In this document: piece after piece, positions 1 to 9,799 of the stretch
Numbering within the stretch: position 1 is the first letter of the stretch
Layout: each line of letters opens with the position of its first letter
NCBI GenBank assembly: GCA_048296855.1
Contig: CP182631.1
Length of the DNA: 64,000 nucleotides
Reading direction: 5' to 3' (one strand)
Origin: Pseudocolwellia sp048296855
Lineage (GTDB): Bacteria; Pseudomonadota; Gammaproteobacteria; Enterobacterales; Alteromonadaceae
The notes under the pieces: generated by a model
Seen by the model: the letters and a program-made list of their open reading frames with translations, nothing else
Databases searched by the model: none
What the model was told of the DNA's origin: nothing
Program-made: the position numbers and the translations under genes

Positions 1-1
1 A

Positions 2-112
2 GCTCGAAATTTTGTATTACGAGCAGAATATAAATACTCGTTAGTATTGACTGACAGAGACGACAATGAAGAAATCAAGTTATGGAAAGTTGGTTTCAGC
101 GTATTTTTTTAA
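2..112 (+). CDS. Outer membrane beta-barrel protein, C-terminal end (partial)
   Basis: The reading frame is open from the window edge to TAA at 110-112 and gives about 36 residues. They alternate in the manner of beta-strands and end in SVFF, the terminal aromatic beta-signal read by the BAM complex. The next gene ends the same way (AVYF), so the two are probably paralogous barrels at the head of the operon. The N-terminus lies outside the window. Confidence 0.6.
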   Translation, partial: ARNFVLRAEYKYSLVLTDRDDNEEIKLWKVGFSVFF

Positions 113-129
113 ACAGGTAAATAAACTTT

Positions 130-777
130 ATGACTTTAAAAACATTAATTATCATCTGTTTAGGATGTGTTAGTTATACAAGCTTTGCGAGCGAAATTTC
201 ATCCAATGAAGCTTCATCAAGTGATGTAAATATAAAACCTATTGTTGAACGTAAAGATGTTTTAGATGATGTACTTGATACTGAAAATTTTGAAATTGGA
301 CTTCAAGGTGGTTTACTCAGTATTGAAGATTTTGAAAGTAGTAGCTGGGTAAGTGCTCATTTGGCTTATCACATTACCGAGCATTTTTATGTTAAAGCAC
401 GTTACGGCGCAGCTGAAGCAGGTACAACAAGTTTTGAGCGATTATCAAACACATCTCCATTATTAACGGATGAACAGCGAGAGCTAACTTATTACGGCTT
501 AAATATTGGTTATAACTTGATGCCAGGTGAAATTTTCTTAGGAAAAAATCTCGCCTTTAACAGCGTGTTTTCTGTGGAATTAGGTGGTGGTACAACTGAG
601 TTTGCTGGTGATGATAACTTTACTGTAAACCTTTCTACTAATTACCGTGTTTTTATTAACGATTGGATCGCTTGGGATATAGGTGTAAGTGATTATATTT
701 TTGATACCACTATTACCGGTGAAACTAAAACAACACATAACTTAAACTTCACCACAGGTTTTGCTGTTTATTTTTAA
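130..777 (+). CDS. Outer membrane beta-barrel domain protein
   Basis: This 215-residue protein starts with a signal peptide ending near residue 20 (SFAS-E). A short disordered acidic segment follows, then an 8-10 strand beta-barrel of about 160 residues closing with FAVYF, a typical C-terminal beta-signal. It starts 17 bases after the preceding barrel gene, with a weak ribosome site (ACAGG) at 113-117. It belongs to the trans-envelope operon that continues to 12981. The fold is inferred from strand pattern and termini; the exact family is not certain. Confidence 0.75.
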   Translation: MTLKTLIIICLGCVSYTSFASEISSNEASSSDVNIKPIVERKDVLDDVLDTENFEIGLQGGLLSIEDFESSSWVSAHLAYHITEHFYVKARYGAAEAGTTSFERLSNTSPLLTDEQRELTYYGLNIGYNLMPGEIFLGKNLAFNSVFSVELGGGTTEFAGDDNFTVNLSTNYRVFINDWIAWDIGVSDYIFDTTITGETKTTHNLNFTTGFAVYF

Positions 778-828
778 TTAATTTGAAGCACTTAATCCTT
801 ATATATTTAGCTAAATAGGAACATTACT

Positions 829-1410
829 TTGTTTATAAAACCTCACAAGAATATGTTAAATAAATTTGTACATACATTAGTTCGAATTGTAACCCGTTCT
901 AGATCTATAAGCCTCACTAAAGGTGTTACAACGTCATTGTTAGTTTTGTTGTCTGTTATTTCATTAAATAGTTCAGCGAATGAATTAGTAAACACTCAAG
1001 CATCTGACTTTACTTTGAAAAGTATGGCAGGTGAGAACCTAAATTTAGTAGAGCAACGCGGCAATATAACCGTTATTAACTTTTGGGCTTCTTGGTGTGG
1101 CCCTTGTCGAAAAGAGATGCCCGTACTGCAAAATCTTCATAATAAATATACCGATCTTGGTGTTCAGGTTTGGGGTATTAATGTTGAGCAAGATAACCAA
1201 GCAGGTCGAGATTTCATCAAAAATATCAATGTAGATTTCCCTATACTATTTGATGATAAAAATATCTTGTCTGAGCTTTATCAAGTGTCTGCTATGCCAA
1301 CAACTGTAGTAGTTGATCGTAGCGGAAAAATAAGGTTTGTCTTTCGTGGATACAAAGATGGCTACGAAAAAAAGTATGCTAAAGCCATTAAAAAACTTAT
1401 TCGTGAGTAA
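829..1410 (+). CDS. TlpA-like periplasmic thioredoxin
   Basis: The 193-residue protein has an N-terminal membrane segment or uncleaved signal (about residues 30-50) and a thioredoxin fold with WCGPC inside FWASWCGPCRKEMP, the redox motif of the TlpA/ResA family. A cis-proline region (AMPTT) sits near residue 160. TlpA proteins reduce disulfides in exported proteins. TTG at 829 follows AGGA at 817-820 with good spacing; ATG at 853 is an alternative start. It lies in the barrel/TPR/ExbBD operon and may act on those envelope proteins, which is an inference. Confidence 0.88.
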   Translation: MFIKPHKNMLNKFVHTLVRIVTRSRSISLTKGVTTSLLVLLSVISLNSSANELVNTQASDFTLKSMAGENLNLVEQRGNITVINFWASWCGPCRKEMPVLQNLHNKYTDLGVQVWGINVEQDNQAGRDFIKNINVDFPILFDDKNILSELYQVSAMPTTVVVDRSGKIRFVFRGYKDGYEKKYAKAIKKLIRE

Positions 1411-1476
1411 TGCTGTTTGAATCAAATGCCTTTTTAATAAAGGGCTTAGTTAATAAAAATCTTATTGGACTATGTT

Positions 1477-1713
1477 ATGAACCGTCAATTAATAAAGTAC
1501 AGTTTACTCATTATTGCCTTATTTATATCAGGTTGTGCCCAGCTTGGGGTAAAGCCTTGGGTTAAACCTTATGAAAGGCAAAATCTTTCGGATCCTGTTA
1601 TGAATAAAAATCTTCATGCTATAGCCAATAAACATGCAGCACACGTTTCTGAGGCAAGAGAATCAGCTCGTGGTGCAGAAGGGATCGGAGGCGGTGGTTG
1701 TGGTTGTAACTAA
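1477..1713 (+). CDS. DUF4266 lipoprotein
   Basis: This 78-residue lipoprotein has a lipobox (ISGC) near residue 18, the PWVKPYERQNLSDPVM segment typical of DUF4266, and a glycine/cysteine-rich end (GGGGCGCN). An upstream TTG at 1465 is in frame, but ATG at 1477 has GGA 7 bases upstream and gives a normal signal sequence. DUF4266 genes usually sit directly before a DUF3570 gene, as here. The codons for the glycine-rich tail also contain the ribosome site (GGAGG, 1687-1691) of that next gene. Function unknown. Confidence 0.88.
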   Translation: MNRQLIKYSLLIIALFISGCAQLGVKPWVKPYERQNLSDPVMNKNLHAIANKHAAHVSEARESARGAEGIGGGGCGCN

Positions 1714-2848
1714 ACGCATTACATACAGTTTATGCGCCATTTTTATGCTCCATGCACTTTTATTTCCACTAAAAGCGGCAGTATTAGACGAAGATAAAGC
1801 GGATGTTTTATACCATAGCTATGAAGGTGGTGGTATGAAAATAGATGGACCTGCATTACTTCTGAGAAAAAAAATAAACGAAAACGTTGCTGTGTCAGCC
1901 TTTTATTACGTTGATACTATTTCTTCAGCTTCTGTTGATGTACTCAGTAATGCCAGTCCATATACAGAAGAGCGCCAAGAAGGATCGTTAGGCATTGAAT
2001 ACCTACACGACAAAACCACTATGTCATTTGCGGTTAGTAAAAGTGACGAAGACGATTTTTTAGCGCAATCAGTCAGCTTTAATGTGTCTCATGACACCTT
2101 TGGTGATTTAACTAATGTCAGTATGGGCGTTAGTTATGGTGATAATGATGTGATGAGAAATGGTGATGAAAACTTCTTTGAAAAAAGTAAACAATATCGT
2201 CTTAGAGCCAGCATAAACCAAATACTAACGCGTAATTTAACGGCTGGCATTAGTTTAGAAGGTATAGCTGATGAAGGATACTTAAATAATCCTTATCGTA
2301 CTGTCCGATATCTTGATCCAACCTCTGAAGCGGGTTTTGCATCACAAGCTGAAATTTACCCTAATACTCGTAATTCTTTCGCGGTTAAATTATCAACCAG
2401 CTATTACTTACCTTATAGAGCCGCATTATTCGGGCAGTATCGTTATTTCTCAGATAGTTGGGATATAGAAGCTCACGAAATTGAAATAAGTTACCGTCAT
2501 CCCTTTGGTGAAGCATTAATGCTTGAACTTAAATACCGAACTTACCAACAAACACAGGCCAACTTTTACAGTGATTTATTTGCCTATCGAGATGCTCAAA
2601 ATTATTTAGCAAGAGATAAAGAACTCAGTGAATTTGATGATGTTACGGTGGGAATAGGGCTTACTTATTACATTCCTAAACAATACGTTTTCAACGGTCT
2701 GAAATCAGAAGCAACATTACAGTGGGATCGCATTACCTTTGATTACCATAACTTTAGAGACAGAACCGTAGGTGCGCCTATTGGCGAAGAACCTTTATAT
2801 GGTTTTACTGCAGATGTTGTACGCGCGTTTATCAGTGTTTATTTTTAA
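1700..2848 (+). CDS. DUF3570 outer membrane protein
   Basis: The reading frame extends up to an ATG at 1634, but the likely start is GTG at 1700, 8 bases after GGAGG. It gives a signal peptide ending at LKAA and overlaps the DUF4266 stop by 14 bases. The 382-residue protein is rich in amphipathic beta-strands and ends in FISVYF, as expected of a large outer membrane barrel. DUF3570/DUF4266 pairs are widespread but uncharacterised. The pairing with TlpA, TPR and ExbBD genes suggests a barrel that works with an energised inner membrane complex. Confidence 0.85.
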   Translation: MVVTKRITYSLCAIFMLHALLFPLKAAVLDEDKADVLYHSYEGGGMKIDGPALLLRKKINENVAVSAFYYVDTISSASVDVLSNASPYTEERQEGSLGIEYLHDKTTMSFAVSKSDEDDFLAQSVSFNVSHDTFGDLTNVSMGVSYGDNDVMRNGDENFFEKSKQYRLRASINQILTRNLTAGISLEGIADEGYLNNPYRTVRYLDPTSEAGFASQAEIYPNTRNSFAVKLSTSYYLPYRAALFGQYRYFSDSWDIEAHEIEISYRHPFGEALMLELKYRTYQQTQANFYSDLFAYRDAQNYLARDKELSEFDDVTVGIGLTYYIPKQYVFNGLKSEATLQWDRITFDYHNFRDRTVGAPIGEEPLYGFTADVVRAFISVYF

Positions 2849-2903
2849 TATTTTAATTTACACGTTAGCTAAATTTGTTAACCAAAATAGCCAAAGAGTT
2901 TTT

Positions 2904-3470
2904 ATGATTATAAAACAGTTAAGTAAGTTTCTTATAAGTGCAGCGTTAAGTTGCTCAGTAATATTTTGCACAACGCTGAGTTACCAGGCTATTGCTGAAG
3001 AAAACATTCAAAACCCAGAAAGTAATACTATAGCTAGTGAGATTGAACAAATTAAAAAAGAAGTTTTAAAACTTAACAGAGAACTTTTTATTTTAGAGGA
3101 AGACTTATTGTTTCCTGCGAGTACTCAAGTAGCTGTGTTTGTGTCAGTTGATATAGGACGTTTTTTTACCTTAGACAGTGTAGAGCTTAAGTTGAATGAT
3201 GATGAAGTTGCAGGATTTTTATATACAAAACGTCAACGAGAGTCTTTAGAGCAAGGAGGTATTCAACGTTTATTCAAAGGTAATTTAAAAACCGGCCAAC
3301 ACGAGCTTACTGCAATTTTTATTGGTTTAGACCAAGAAAAAAGAACGGTAAAAAGAGCGGTAACCTATCAGTTTGAAAAAGAAGATGATGCAGTAATGAT
3401 TGAGCTTAAGCTTGAAGACAATACCAGAAACTTTCAAACAGAAGTTATTGTTGAAGAGTGGATACTGTAA
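2904..3470 (+). CDS. Exported protein of unknown function in envelope operon
   Basis: ATG at 2904 is preceded by AAAGAG and gives a signal peptide ending near residue 33 (QAIAEE). The mature part begins with a short coiled coil (about residues 45-65: IEQIKKEVLKLNRELFILEE) and continues as a beta-rich domain of about 115 residues containing a KTGQHELTAIFIG segment, like a periplasmic Ig-type or carbohydrate-binding-like sandwich. I do not recognise the family. Its place between the DUF3570 barrel and the TPR genes suggests a periplasmic subunit of the same machine. It is 188 residues long. Confidence 0.7.
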   Translation: MIIKQLSKFLISAALSCSVIFCTTLSYQAIAEENIQNPESNTIASEIEQIKKEVLKLNRELFILEEDLLFPASTQVAVFVSVDIGRFFTLDSVELKLNDDEVAGFLYTKRQRESLEQGGIQRLFKGNLKTGQHELTAIFIGLDQEKRTVKRAVTYQFEKEDDAVMIELKLEDNTRNFQTEVIVEEWIL

Positions 3471-3476
3471 GGTTTT

Positions 3477-5687
3477 ATGTTGTTAACTATGCGAATAAAT
3501 TCAATTTTTCCATTATTAAATCTTTCTCATACAGACAATGAGTACACACTTGTGAAGTATCTTGCGAATCAGACTTTTTCTTTGCATATGTTGTGTGTTG
3601 TTATTATTTTAGGTTTAAGCTTTTCAACGAATAAAGCACACTCAAAAGAAAGTTCTACAAAAGTAGAACTTAATACAAAACAGCCATTAAAACAGTTACC
3701 CGAACATTTGTCTGAAAAATTTTACCGACAAGCACTTTATTATTATTTTCAAAATAAACCGGATGAAGCACTTAGCCAATTAAATATTAACGACGAGTAT
3801 TTTACAGAGGCACCAGTACATGCGTCTTTATTTAGAGCTGGGTTGCAAATTTCTCAAGGTTTACCTGAAGAAGCACAAAAGCTTTTAGAGCAACTTTCTA
3901 AAAAACTCTCTAATGAGTCAGCTGATAATACTAATCAAACTATAGGTTCTTTTTTTAAAGAAAGTTCAGATCACGATACGATCAGAAGCAACGTACAAAA
4001 AGATGAGTTGATGATTATTGTGCTACTGCAATTAGCAGAACAAAAAATAACGCAACAAAATTCTCAATTAGCTAAAAAAGAAGCACAAGACATTTTAAAT
4101 AACATTCACCTAATACCCGCTCAATATATTGCTCAATACTATTTACTACAACAGCTTATTGCTTGGCCACAACAGCCAAATATTGAAGATTTATCGTTAG
4201 CGGAAACAAGTAAAAAGCAATTAGTCGCGTTACTCAATAACGATACTCAAGCACCTTATTTACTCCTAAACGAAGCGTTAAGAGCAATGAGTCAACAAGA
4301 GTACGTATTAGCAGAACAAAAACTAAAAGTATTACAAGCTTTTAAATGGCAACAAAAAACAAACGGTTTTTGGCAGCAGCTCTTTGCTAACGAATTAAAA
4401 CAAACAAGTAAAAATAGAGAAGAACAACAATCTGAACAAAAGATCGAACAAAACGGCATTCATCATTATGCTCAGCTTTTATTAGCTCAACTGTATTTAG
4501 AACAAGGCTTATTTCAACAAGGTTATAATCAACTTGAAAGTTTTCCTAAACATTCGCCGTTCACTGAGCAAGCTTTATTTTTGTTTGGCTACTCAGCCTT
4601 TAAGTTAAATAAATTTAAAGAGTCAGAGGTGGTATTTAATACTTTAATTACTGATTATCCTTATTCAACATTTACTCAACAAACGTGGGCGTTAAGTGCT
4701 GAACAATATATTGCTCAAAACAAGCTTAATCTTGCGCTTAATCGTTACTTACATATTGAAAAATATTATGAGAATAAACAACACGAACTGAACGCGTTTA
4801 AACAGTTATTAAATACTGAAGATAACCTACTTAATTTGTATCAAGCGTTAAATGTAGAAGGCATTAGTAAATATGATGTATGGCTGCAAGCCTCTTTAAA
4901 AAACACACCATTATCTATAACGTATCAACAGTTATTATCAGTGGACACGTTAATTAAAAAAATTGAAGCACAACAAAATAGAAGTACGTGGTTAGCTAAT
5001 ACCATTACATTAAATAACGCACGACAAAATAAAATTAGAGCCAACCAAAGTAAAACTAATTATCTAGCACTACTCGAGCAACTTGCAGATAAAAAAGCGC
5101 AACTAAGTCAATTGCTGAATAAGATAAAAGCTGAAAAATTAAAACAAGGTAATGGTGAGTTATTTGCAAATAATGTTGAACGTAAATGGTTAACACGTAT
5201 TGAAAATAGTAAACGGGCATTAACTTCTCTACAACTGAGTAGCCAGAACAGCAGTAAAAATAAAAAAGCTAAAGAAACTAAAGCTAAATTTAATCATTAC
5301 CAACAGCGCTTAGTACGTGTTCAAGGTGTTTTAACTTGGCAGTTACAACAAAAACTTCCTGAACGTTTTTGGCAATCTCAAGAGTCCTTGAATCATGTTG
5401 AAGAGTTATATACTCAAACTATGCAGCAGTATAAAAGGGTAGATGATTTACTGTCGAAAAAAAGCGTTTTAACGGGGTTAAGCCTTAAGCATCAAAGTTT
5501 AACAAGTAATATTGCGTCGTTATTAGAAATAACACAGCAGTTAAAAGATAGATTGAATGTTAAATTATTAGAACAAAATCAACAGTTTGTTAAAAATGAA
5601 CAACGTAAAATACAGCAGTTTTTGCTATTTAATCAACGTGCAATGGCAAATGTTATAGAAAGCCTTAATCAACGAGAGGCTTTATAA
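3477..5687 (+). CDS. Large periplasmic TPR/coiled-coil protein
   Basis: This 736-residue protein has a hydrophobic export segment around residues 37-52, TPR-like helical pairs between about 80 and 430 (for example EALSQLNI and ALFLFGYSAFKLNKFKESEVVFNTLI), and a long Gln/Lys-rich coiled-coil second half. ATG at 3477 follows AAGG at 3469-3472 and lies 6 bases after the previous stop; its own stop abuts the next ATG. In the family context it is a periplasmic scaffold, comparable in position to the TPR proteins of the Myxococcus gliding (Agl-Glt) complex. Its actual role is unknown. Confidence 0.75.
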   Translation: MLLTMRINSIFPLLNLSHTDNEYTLVKYLANQTFSLHMLCVVIILGLSFSTNKAHSKESSTKVELNTKQPLKQLPEHLSEKFYRQALYYYFQNKPDEALSQLNINDEYFTEAPVHASLFRAGLQISQGLPEEAQKLLEQLSKKLSNESADNTNQTIGSFFKESSDHDTIRSNVQKDELMIIVLLQLAEQKITQQNSQLAKKEAQDILNNIHLIPAQYIAQYYLLQQLIAWPQQPNIEDLSLAETSKKQLVALLNNDTQAPYLLLNEALRAMSQQEYVLAEQKLKVLQAFKWQQKTNGFWQQLFANELKQTSKNREEQQSEQKIEQNGIHHYAQLLLAQLYLEQGLFQQGYNQLESFPKHSPFTEQALFLFGYSAFKLNKFKESEVVFNTLITDYPYSTFTQQTWALSAEQYIAQNKLNLALNRYLHIEKYYENKQHELNAFKQLLNTEDNLLNLYQALNVEGISKYDVWLQASLKNTPLSITYQQLLSVDTLIKKIEAQQNRSTWLANTITLNNARQNKIRANQSKTNYLALLEQLADKKAQLSQLLNKIKAEKLKQGNGELFANNVERKWLTRIENSKRALTSLQLSSQNSSKNKKAKETKAKFNHYQQRLVRVQGVLTWQLQQKLPERFWQSQESLNHVEELYTQTMQQYKRVDDLLSKKSVLTGLSLKHQSLTSNIASLLEITQQLKDRLNVKLLEQNQQFVKNEQRKIQQFLLFNQRAMANVIESLNQREAL

Positions 5688-8600
5688 ATGACCGCAACTA
5701 ATAAACGTTACACCTACTACCTTAGGCTTTTAGTCTCGTCGATACTGATTGCGGGTTGTTCTGTTGTAGGAAGCAATAACGAAAATCAAGGCGACTCTGA
5801 AACCTTAGGTAGCTTTGTTAAATCTTCAAATAGAAGTATCACTACCAGTAATGGTGCAGAACAAGGTGAAAGCGAAGATAGTGCTCTTAGTGCTCAGCTG
5901 CTCGCTAAACAATTAACAAGAAAAGAGCGCTCTGAAAAGTTAGAAAAAATATATCGTTCAATTTTAACATTAGAACCTAATAAGGGGGTAAGGGCCCAAA
6001 TACAACACCGCATGGTTCAGCTAGATATTGAAAAATATGAACAAATTGACGTCTTAGAAAATAAAGACATATTAACGGCACTTGTTAGCCAGTATAAAAA
6101 TTTATTAACGACATATCCAAATCGCCCCGAAAATGAAGATATTCAATATCAATTAGCAAAAACGTATGATTTATTGGCGCAGCCAAAAGAAAGTATTTTA
6201 ACTATTGAAGCGTTATTAAAAAATTATCCTAATACAAAGCATTACGCAGAGTTACATTTTCGTCGTGCCGAATTATATTACAACGTAGAGCAATATCCAC
6301 TAGCGTATAAAGCTTATCAAAAAGTACTTAAAGCTGAAAATAATGAGAACTACCGCTTAAATAGCATATACATGTCAGGTTGGAGTCTTTTTAAATTAAA
6401 CCGACTGTCAGAAGCTGACGATAATTTTATTACGGTATTACACCAGATAGCTGATGTTTATAAAAAAGAGAAGGGGGCCACGAATACAGACATGAATTCA
6501 GAGCGTGATTTTTCTTTTAATAATGTATCGGTTTCACATAAAAGTTTAGCTATGGATACTCAGCGCGTATTGAGTATTTCGTTAAGTCAGCAACAGCAGT
6601 CTAAAAGCTTAGTTGAATTATTAAACCGACAAGCTCCAATCTTAAGTGCTGAAAGTAATCAACCTTCTACAACAATAACAACGTTGGCTAGTTTTGAACA
6701 TATTTTATTTCAAAATTTAGCTCACTTTTTGTTAGAAAAAAAATTAGAACATGATGCTATTTTAACGTACAAAAATTATTTAGATTATGCTCCACATTCG
6801 TTCTGGTCAGCACAGTTCTCTTTGGCATTAATCGACTTATATAAGCAAAAAGGTCAGTTGGCTAATATAAGAAAAATGAAAGAACGTTTTGTAACCTATT
6901 ATGGATTAACATCACTTTTTTGGCAGCAATCAAGCTCACAGACAAAAAATTATGTGTTACCTTTTTTGTCTGATTATAGTTTAGCTAAGAGTCGCCGTTT
7001 ATATGCGTATGCGCAAGATGTAGAAGATGATAAGCAAAGGGAATTAGCTTTTATTGAAACCGCAACCTGGTTAAAAAAATATATTGATGTTGTGGCATAT
7101 TCTAATACTCAAGTAGAAGAAAAAACTAACTTAGCAACACAAGAATACTTCTTATACGCAGAAGCAAACTTTGAAGCCAAACAATATCTAGAAGCACTTA
7201 AAACCTATAAAATGTTAGCCTATTCTTCACCTTATATTAACCAACTTAATACTTATCAAACTAACAAGTTAAGTGCTAATAAAATCAATAATGCTATAAG
7301 TGTGGCCGGGGATCAAAACAATAATAATACCGATAAATCTTCATTCGATAATTTACCGCTAAGTTATATTAATCAAGAATCGGCTTATGCAAGCATAGTT
7401 ACAATGACTGAATTACTTAAGGCTTTTGAGGGGCCAAAAGTTAAAGTAAATTCAATTAATGCGTCAAATTATGTTAATGATAAAAACCAACAGTTACTAA
7501 GTCAGTTACTTGAACAGCATAAACAGTTGAATGATTTATTTATTGAACATCATGGTGATGACAGGCGCGCTAAATTAATTGCAGTAAAAGCAGCTGAATA
7601 TGCCTTTACGCAAAATAACATAGACGACGTTATTAAATACGCTGACTTTGTTTTAACGGCATATCAAGCGGATGCTGCTTCTCTCGCTAAAACCCAAAAT
7701 AACAGCAAAGTTAAGTATTTACCCAAGCTAGATAGTATAGCTTTAAAACAAGTTGCTATAGCAAGTCAGCTAAAAGCTAATATTCATTTTAAATTTAAGC
7801 ACTTTGAAGTTGCGGAACAAGACTATTTATTAGCGTTAAACTTTGTGCAAAATCCTGCTAAAAAACAAGAGATAAACGAACTTGTTGCTTATTCAATATA
7901 TGAACAAGCCAAAGCACAAAAGGCCCTTGGGAGTAAATTAGGCGACCAATCAGCTAATGAACTCGCCATACAGCATTACTTACGTTTAGGTAAATTAGTA
8001 CCCAATTCGAAATATAGAGCAAATGCTGAATTTGATGCCGCTAATTTATTACTTGCTAGCCAACAGTGGGCAAGAGCTATACCTGTGTTAAATCAATTTA
8101 GTCGTCAATTTAAAACGCATCCCTACATTTCAACTATTCCTGCTAAATTAGCATTGAGTTACGAAAAGTTAGAAAACTGGTCGCAAGCAGCACAGCAGTT
8201 ATTGGTGATGGTAGCGAATGAAAACAATAGTGAGTTAAAGCGTGAATCTCAATACACCGCTGCAGAATACTTTTTAAAAGCGGGTGATACTAAGAGCGCA
8301 ATTACACACTTTAGAACCTATGCTCACCAATATCCTGAACCTTTTGCTGTAGCACAAGAAGTACGTTTTAAAATGAGCGAATTCTATCGTGAAACTAATG
8401 AGCCTAATAAGCGTTACTTTTGGTACAGAAAGATCATTAGCTTCCATAAAAAACAAGAAAAGCAATCTACAGCATTTGATTTAAGCCGTTCAACGTATTT
8501 AGCGTCTTACGCTGCATTTGCTTTAGGTCAAGCGCATCAACAAACGTTTAATCAAACTAAATTAAAAGTCCCACTTAATCAAAGTTTAAAACGAAAGCAG

Positions 8601-8966
8601 CAGGCAATGGCAGAAGCTATTAATTACTATCAATTAGTATTTAAGTGGCAGTTAGCTGAGTTTGTACCGCAAGCGAATTACTCTATTGGTCAGATATATC
8701 GTAATTTAGCGGCAGATGTAATGAAATCTGAGCGTCCTAAAGACTTAGATGAGTTAGCGCTTGAAGAATATGAATTTTTATTAGAAGAAATTGCTTATCC
8801 GTTTGAAGAAAAGGCCATTGAAGTGCATCAAGCAAATGCCGAGCGTGCTTGGGATAATATTTATGATCAGTGGGTTAAAAATAGCTTGTCGGTATTAGCT
8901 GAAATAGAACCAGCAAAATACGATAAATTTGAAATAGTACCTGAGGTGTTTGATGCCATTTTCTAA
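5688..8966 (+). CDS. Giant TPR lipoprotein
   Basis: The protein has 1092 residues, a lipobox (LIAGC) near residue 23, and repeated tetratricopeptide pairs throughout, for example around 145-235 (YQLAKTYDLLAQPKESI, ELHFRRAELYYNVEQYPLAYKAYQKVL) and 690-900. The start ATG directly follows the TAA of the upstream gene, so translation is probably coupled. It lies in the same operon as ExbB/ExbD-like genes and probably forms a long periplasmic scaffold anchored in the outer membrane. That role is inferred from domain type and neighbours. Confidence 0.8.
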   Translation: MTATNKRYTYYLRLLVSSILIAGCSVVGSNNENQGDSETLGSFVKSSNRSITTSNGAEQGESEDSALSAQLLAKQLTRKERSEKLEKIYRSILTLEPNKGVRAQIQHRMVQLDIEKYEQIDVLENKDILTALVSQYKNLLTTYPNRPENEDIQYQLAKTYDLLAQPKESILTIEALLKNYPNTKHYAELHFRRAELYYNVEQYPLAYKAYQKVLKAENNENYRLNSIYMSGWSLFKLNRLSEADDNFITVLHQIADVYKKEKGATNTDMNSERDFSFNNVSVSHKSLAMDTQRVLSISLSQQQQSKSLVELLNRQAPILSAESNQPSTTITTLASFEHILFQNLAHFLLEKKLEHDAILTYKNYLDYAPHSFWSAQFSLALIDLYKQKGQLANIRKMKERFVTYYGLTSLFWQQSSSQTKNYVLPFLSDYSLAKSRRLYAYAQDVEDDKQRELAFIETATWLKKYIDVVAYSNTQVEEKTNLATQEYFLYAEANFEAKQYLEALKTYKMLAYSSPYINQLNTYQTNKLSANKINNAISVAGDQNNNNTDKSSFDNLPLSYINQESAYASIVTMTELLKAFEGPKVKVNSINASNYVNDKNQQLLSQLLEQHKQLNDLFIEHHGDDRRAKLIAVKAAEYAFTQNNIDDVIKYADFVLTAYQADAASLAKTQNNSKVKYLPKLDSIALKQVAIASQLKANIHFKFKHFEVAEQDYLLALNFVQNPAKKQEINELVAYSIYEQAKAQKALGSKLGDQSANELAIQHYLRLGKLVPNSKYRANAEFDAANLLLASQQWARAIPVLNQFSRQFKTHPYISTIPAKLALSYEKLENWSQAAQQLLVMVANENNSELKRESQYTAAEYFLKAGDTKSAITHFRTYAHQYPEPFAVAQEVRFKMSEFYRETNEPNKRYFWYRKIISFHKKQEKQSTAFDLSRSTYLASYAAFALGQAHQQTFNQTKLKVPLNQSLKRKQQAMAEAINYYQLVFKWQLAEFVPQANYSIGQIYRNLAADVMKSERPKDLDELALEEYEFLLEEIAYPFEEKAIEVHQANAERAWDNIYDQWVKNSLSVLAEIEPAKYDKFEIVPEVFDAIF

Positions 8967-9798
8967 ATCGTTCAATAAGTTATTATCAAAAGGAACACTT
9001 AAGTTATTGCCTAAGCTATATTCTACGGTGGCTTTATCCTTAATGGTGTTATCAGTACTTACATTGCAGTCTTGCACATTAATGAGTGAATCTACGAGTT
9101 CTAATGGAAAATCAGGCCCAGATGAAAGTAAGGATATTAAAGCAATAGGCAAAAATATTATTGAATTAGGGGATATCCCTAAAGATACGTTGAAGACTGA
9201 TTCGGCATTACCTTCTAACGATCCTAACAATACTCAAATAGCTAATTCAACTACAGAAAGTAAAACACAGTACCAGATCTTTATCGCACAACAAGCATCA
9301 CTTAAATCTGAGCTACCTGAAAATATTCATACGTTATATAAATTAGCATTAGCTGAAATGAAGAATAAAAATTGGCAGGGTGCTAGGGAGTTACTGGACG
9401 ATGTTATTAAACAATATCCTCGTTTGTCTGTAGCCTATTTGAATAAAGCATTGGCTCTTTACCAGTTAAAACAATTAGATGGAGCCGTTATGTCTTTGCA
9501 GCAAGCGGAAAAAGTTAACCCTATCAACCCTTATATATATAATCTACAAGGAGTCATAGCACGTGAACAAGGGCAGTTTAATGAAGCTGAAAAACGTTAC
9601 AAGCAAGCTTTAGCACTATGGCCTGACTATGCTGAAGCTCATCTGAATATTGCTGTGTTTTTTGAGTTATATCGCGGTGAATTTGTTCAAGCTAAAGCGC
9701 ATTATCAAGCTTACTTAGCGTTAAAACCTGATGATGCTAGAGCAAAAAAATGGTTAGCTGGTTTAGAAGTCAAACTTGCTACTCGTCAGGAGAGTTAA
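8953..9798 (+). CDS. TPR lipoprotein
   Basis: ATG at 8953 has GAGG 6 bases upstream and overlaps the preceding gene by 14 bases. The 281-residue product has a signal peptide with lipobox-like LQSC near residue 33, a low-complexity linker, and three or four TPRs between about 110 and 270 (ELLDDVIKQYPRLSVAYLNKALALYQLKQ, IYNLQGVIAREQGQFNEAEKRYKQAL). Such proteins act as assembly platforms. Here it is the third TPR protein in a row. Confidence 0.82.
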   Translation: MPFSKSFNKLLSKGTLKLLPKLYSTVALSLMVLSVLTLQSCTLMSESTSSNGKSGPDESKDIKAIGKNIIELGDIPKDTLKTDSALPSNDPNNTQIANSTTESKTQYQIFIAQQASLKSELPENIHTLYKLALAEMKNKNWQGARELLDDVIKQYPRLSVAYLNKALALYQLKQLDGAVMSLQQAEKVNPINPYIYNLQGVIAREQGQFNEAEKRYKQALALWPDYAEAHLNIAVFFELYRGEFVQAKAHYQAYLALKPDDARAKKWLAGLEVKLATRQES

Positions 9799-9799
9799 T

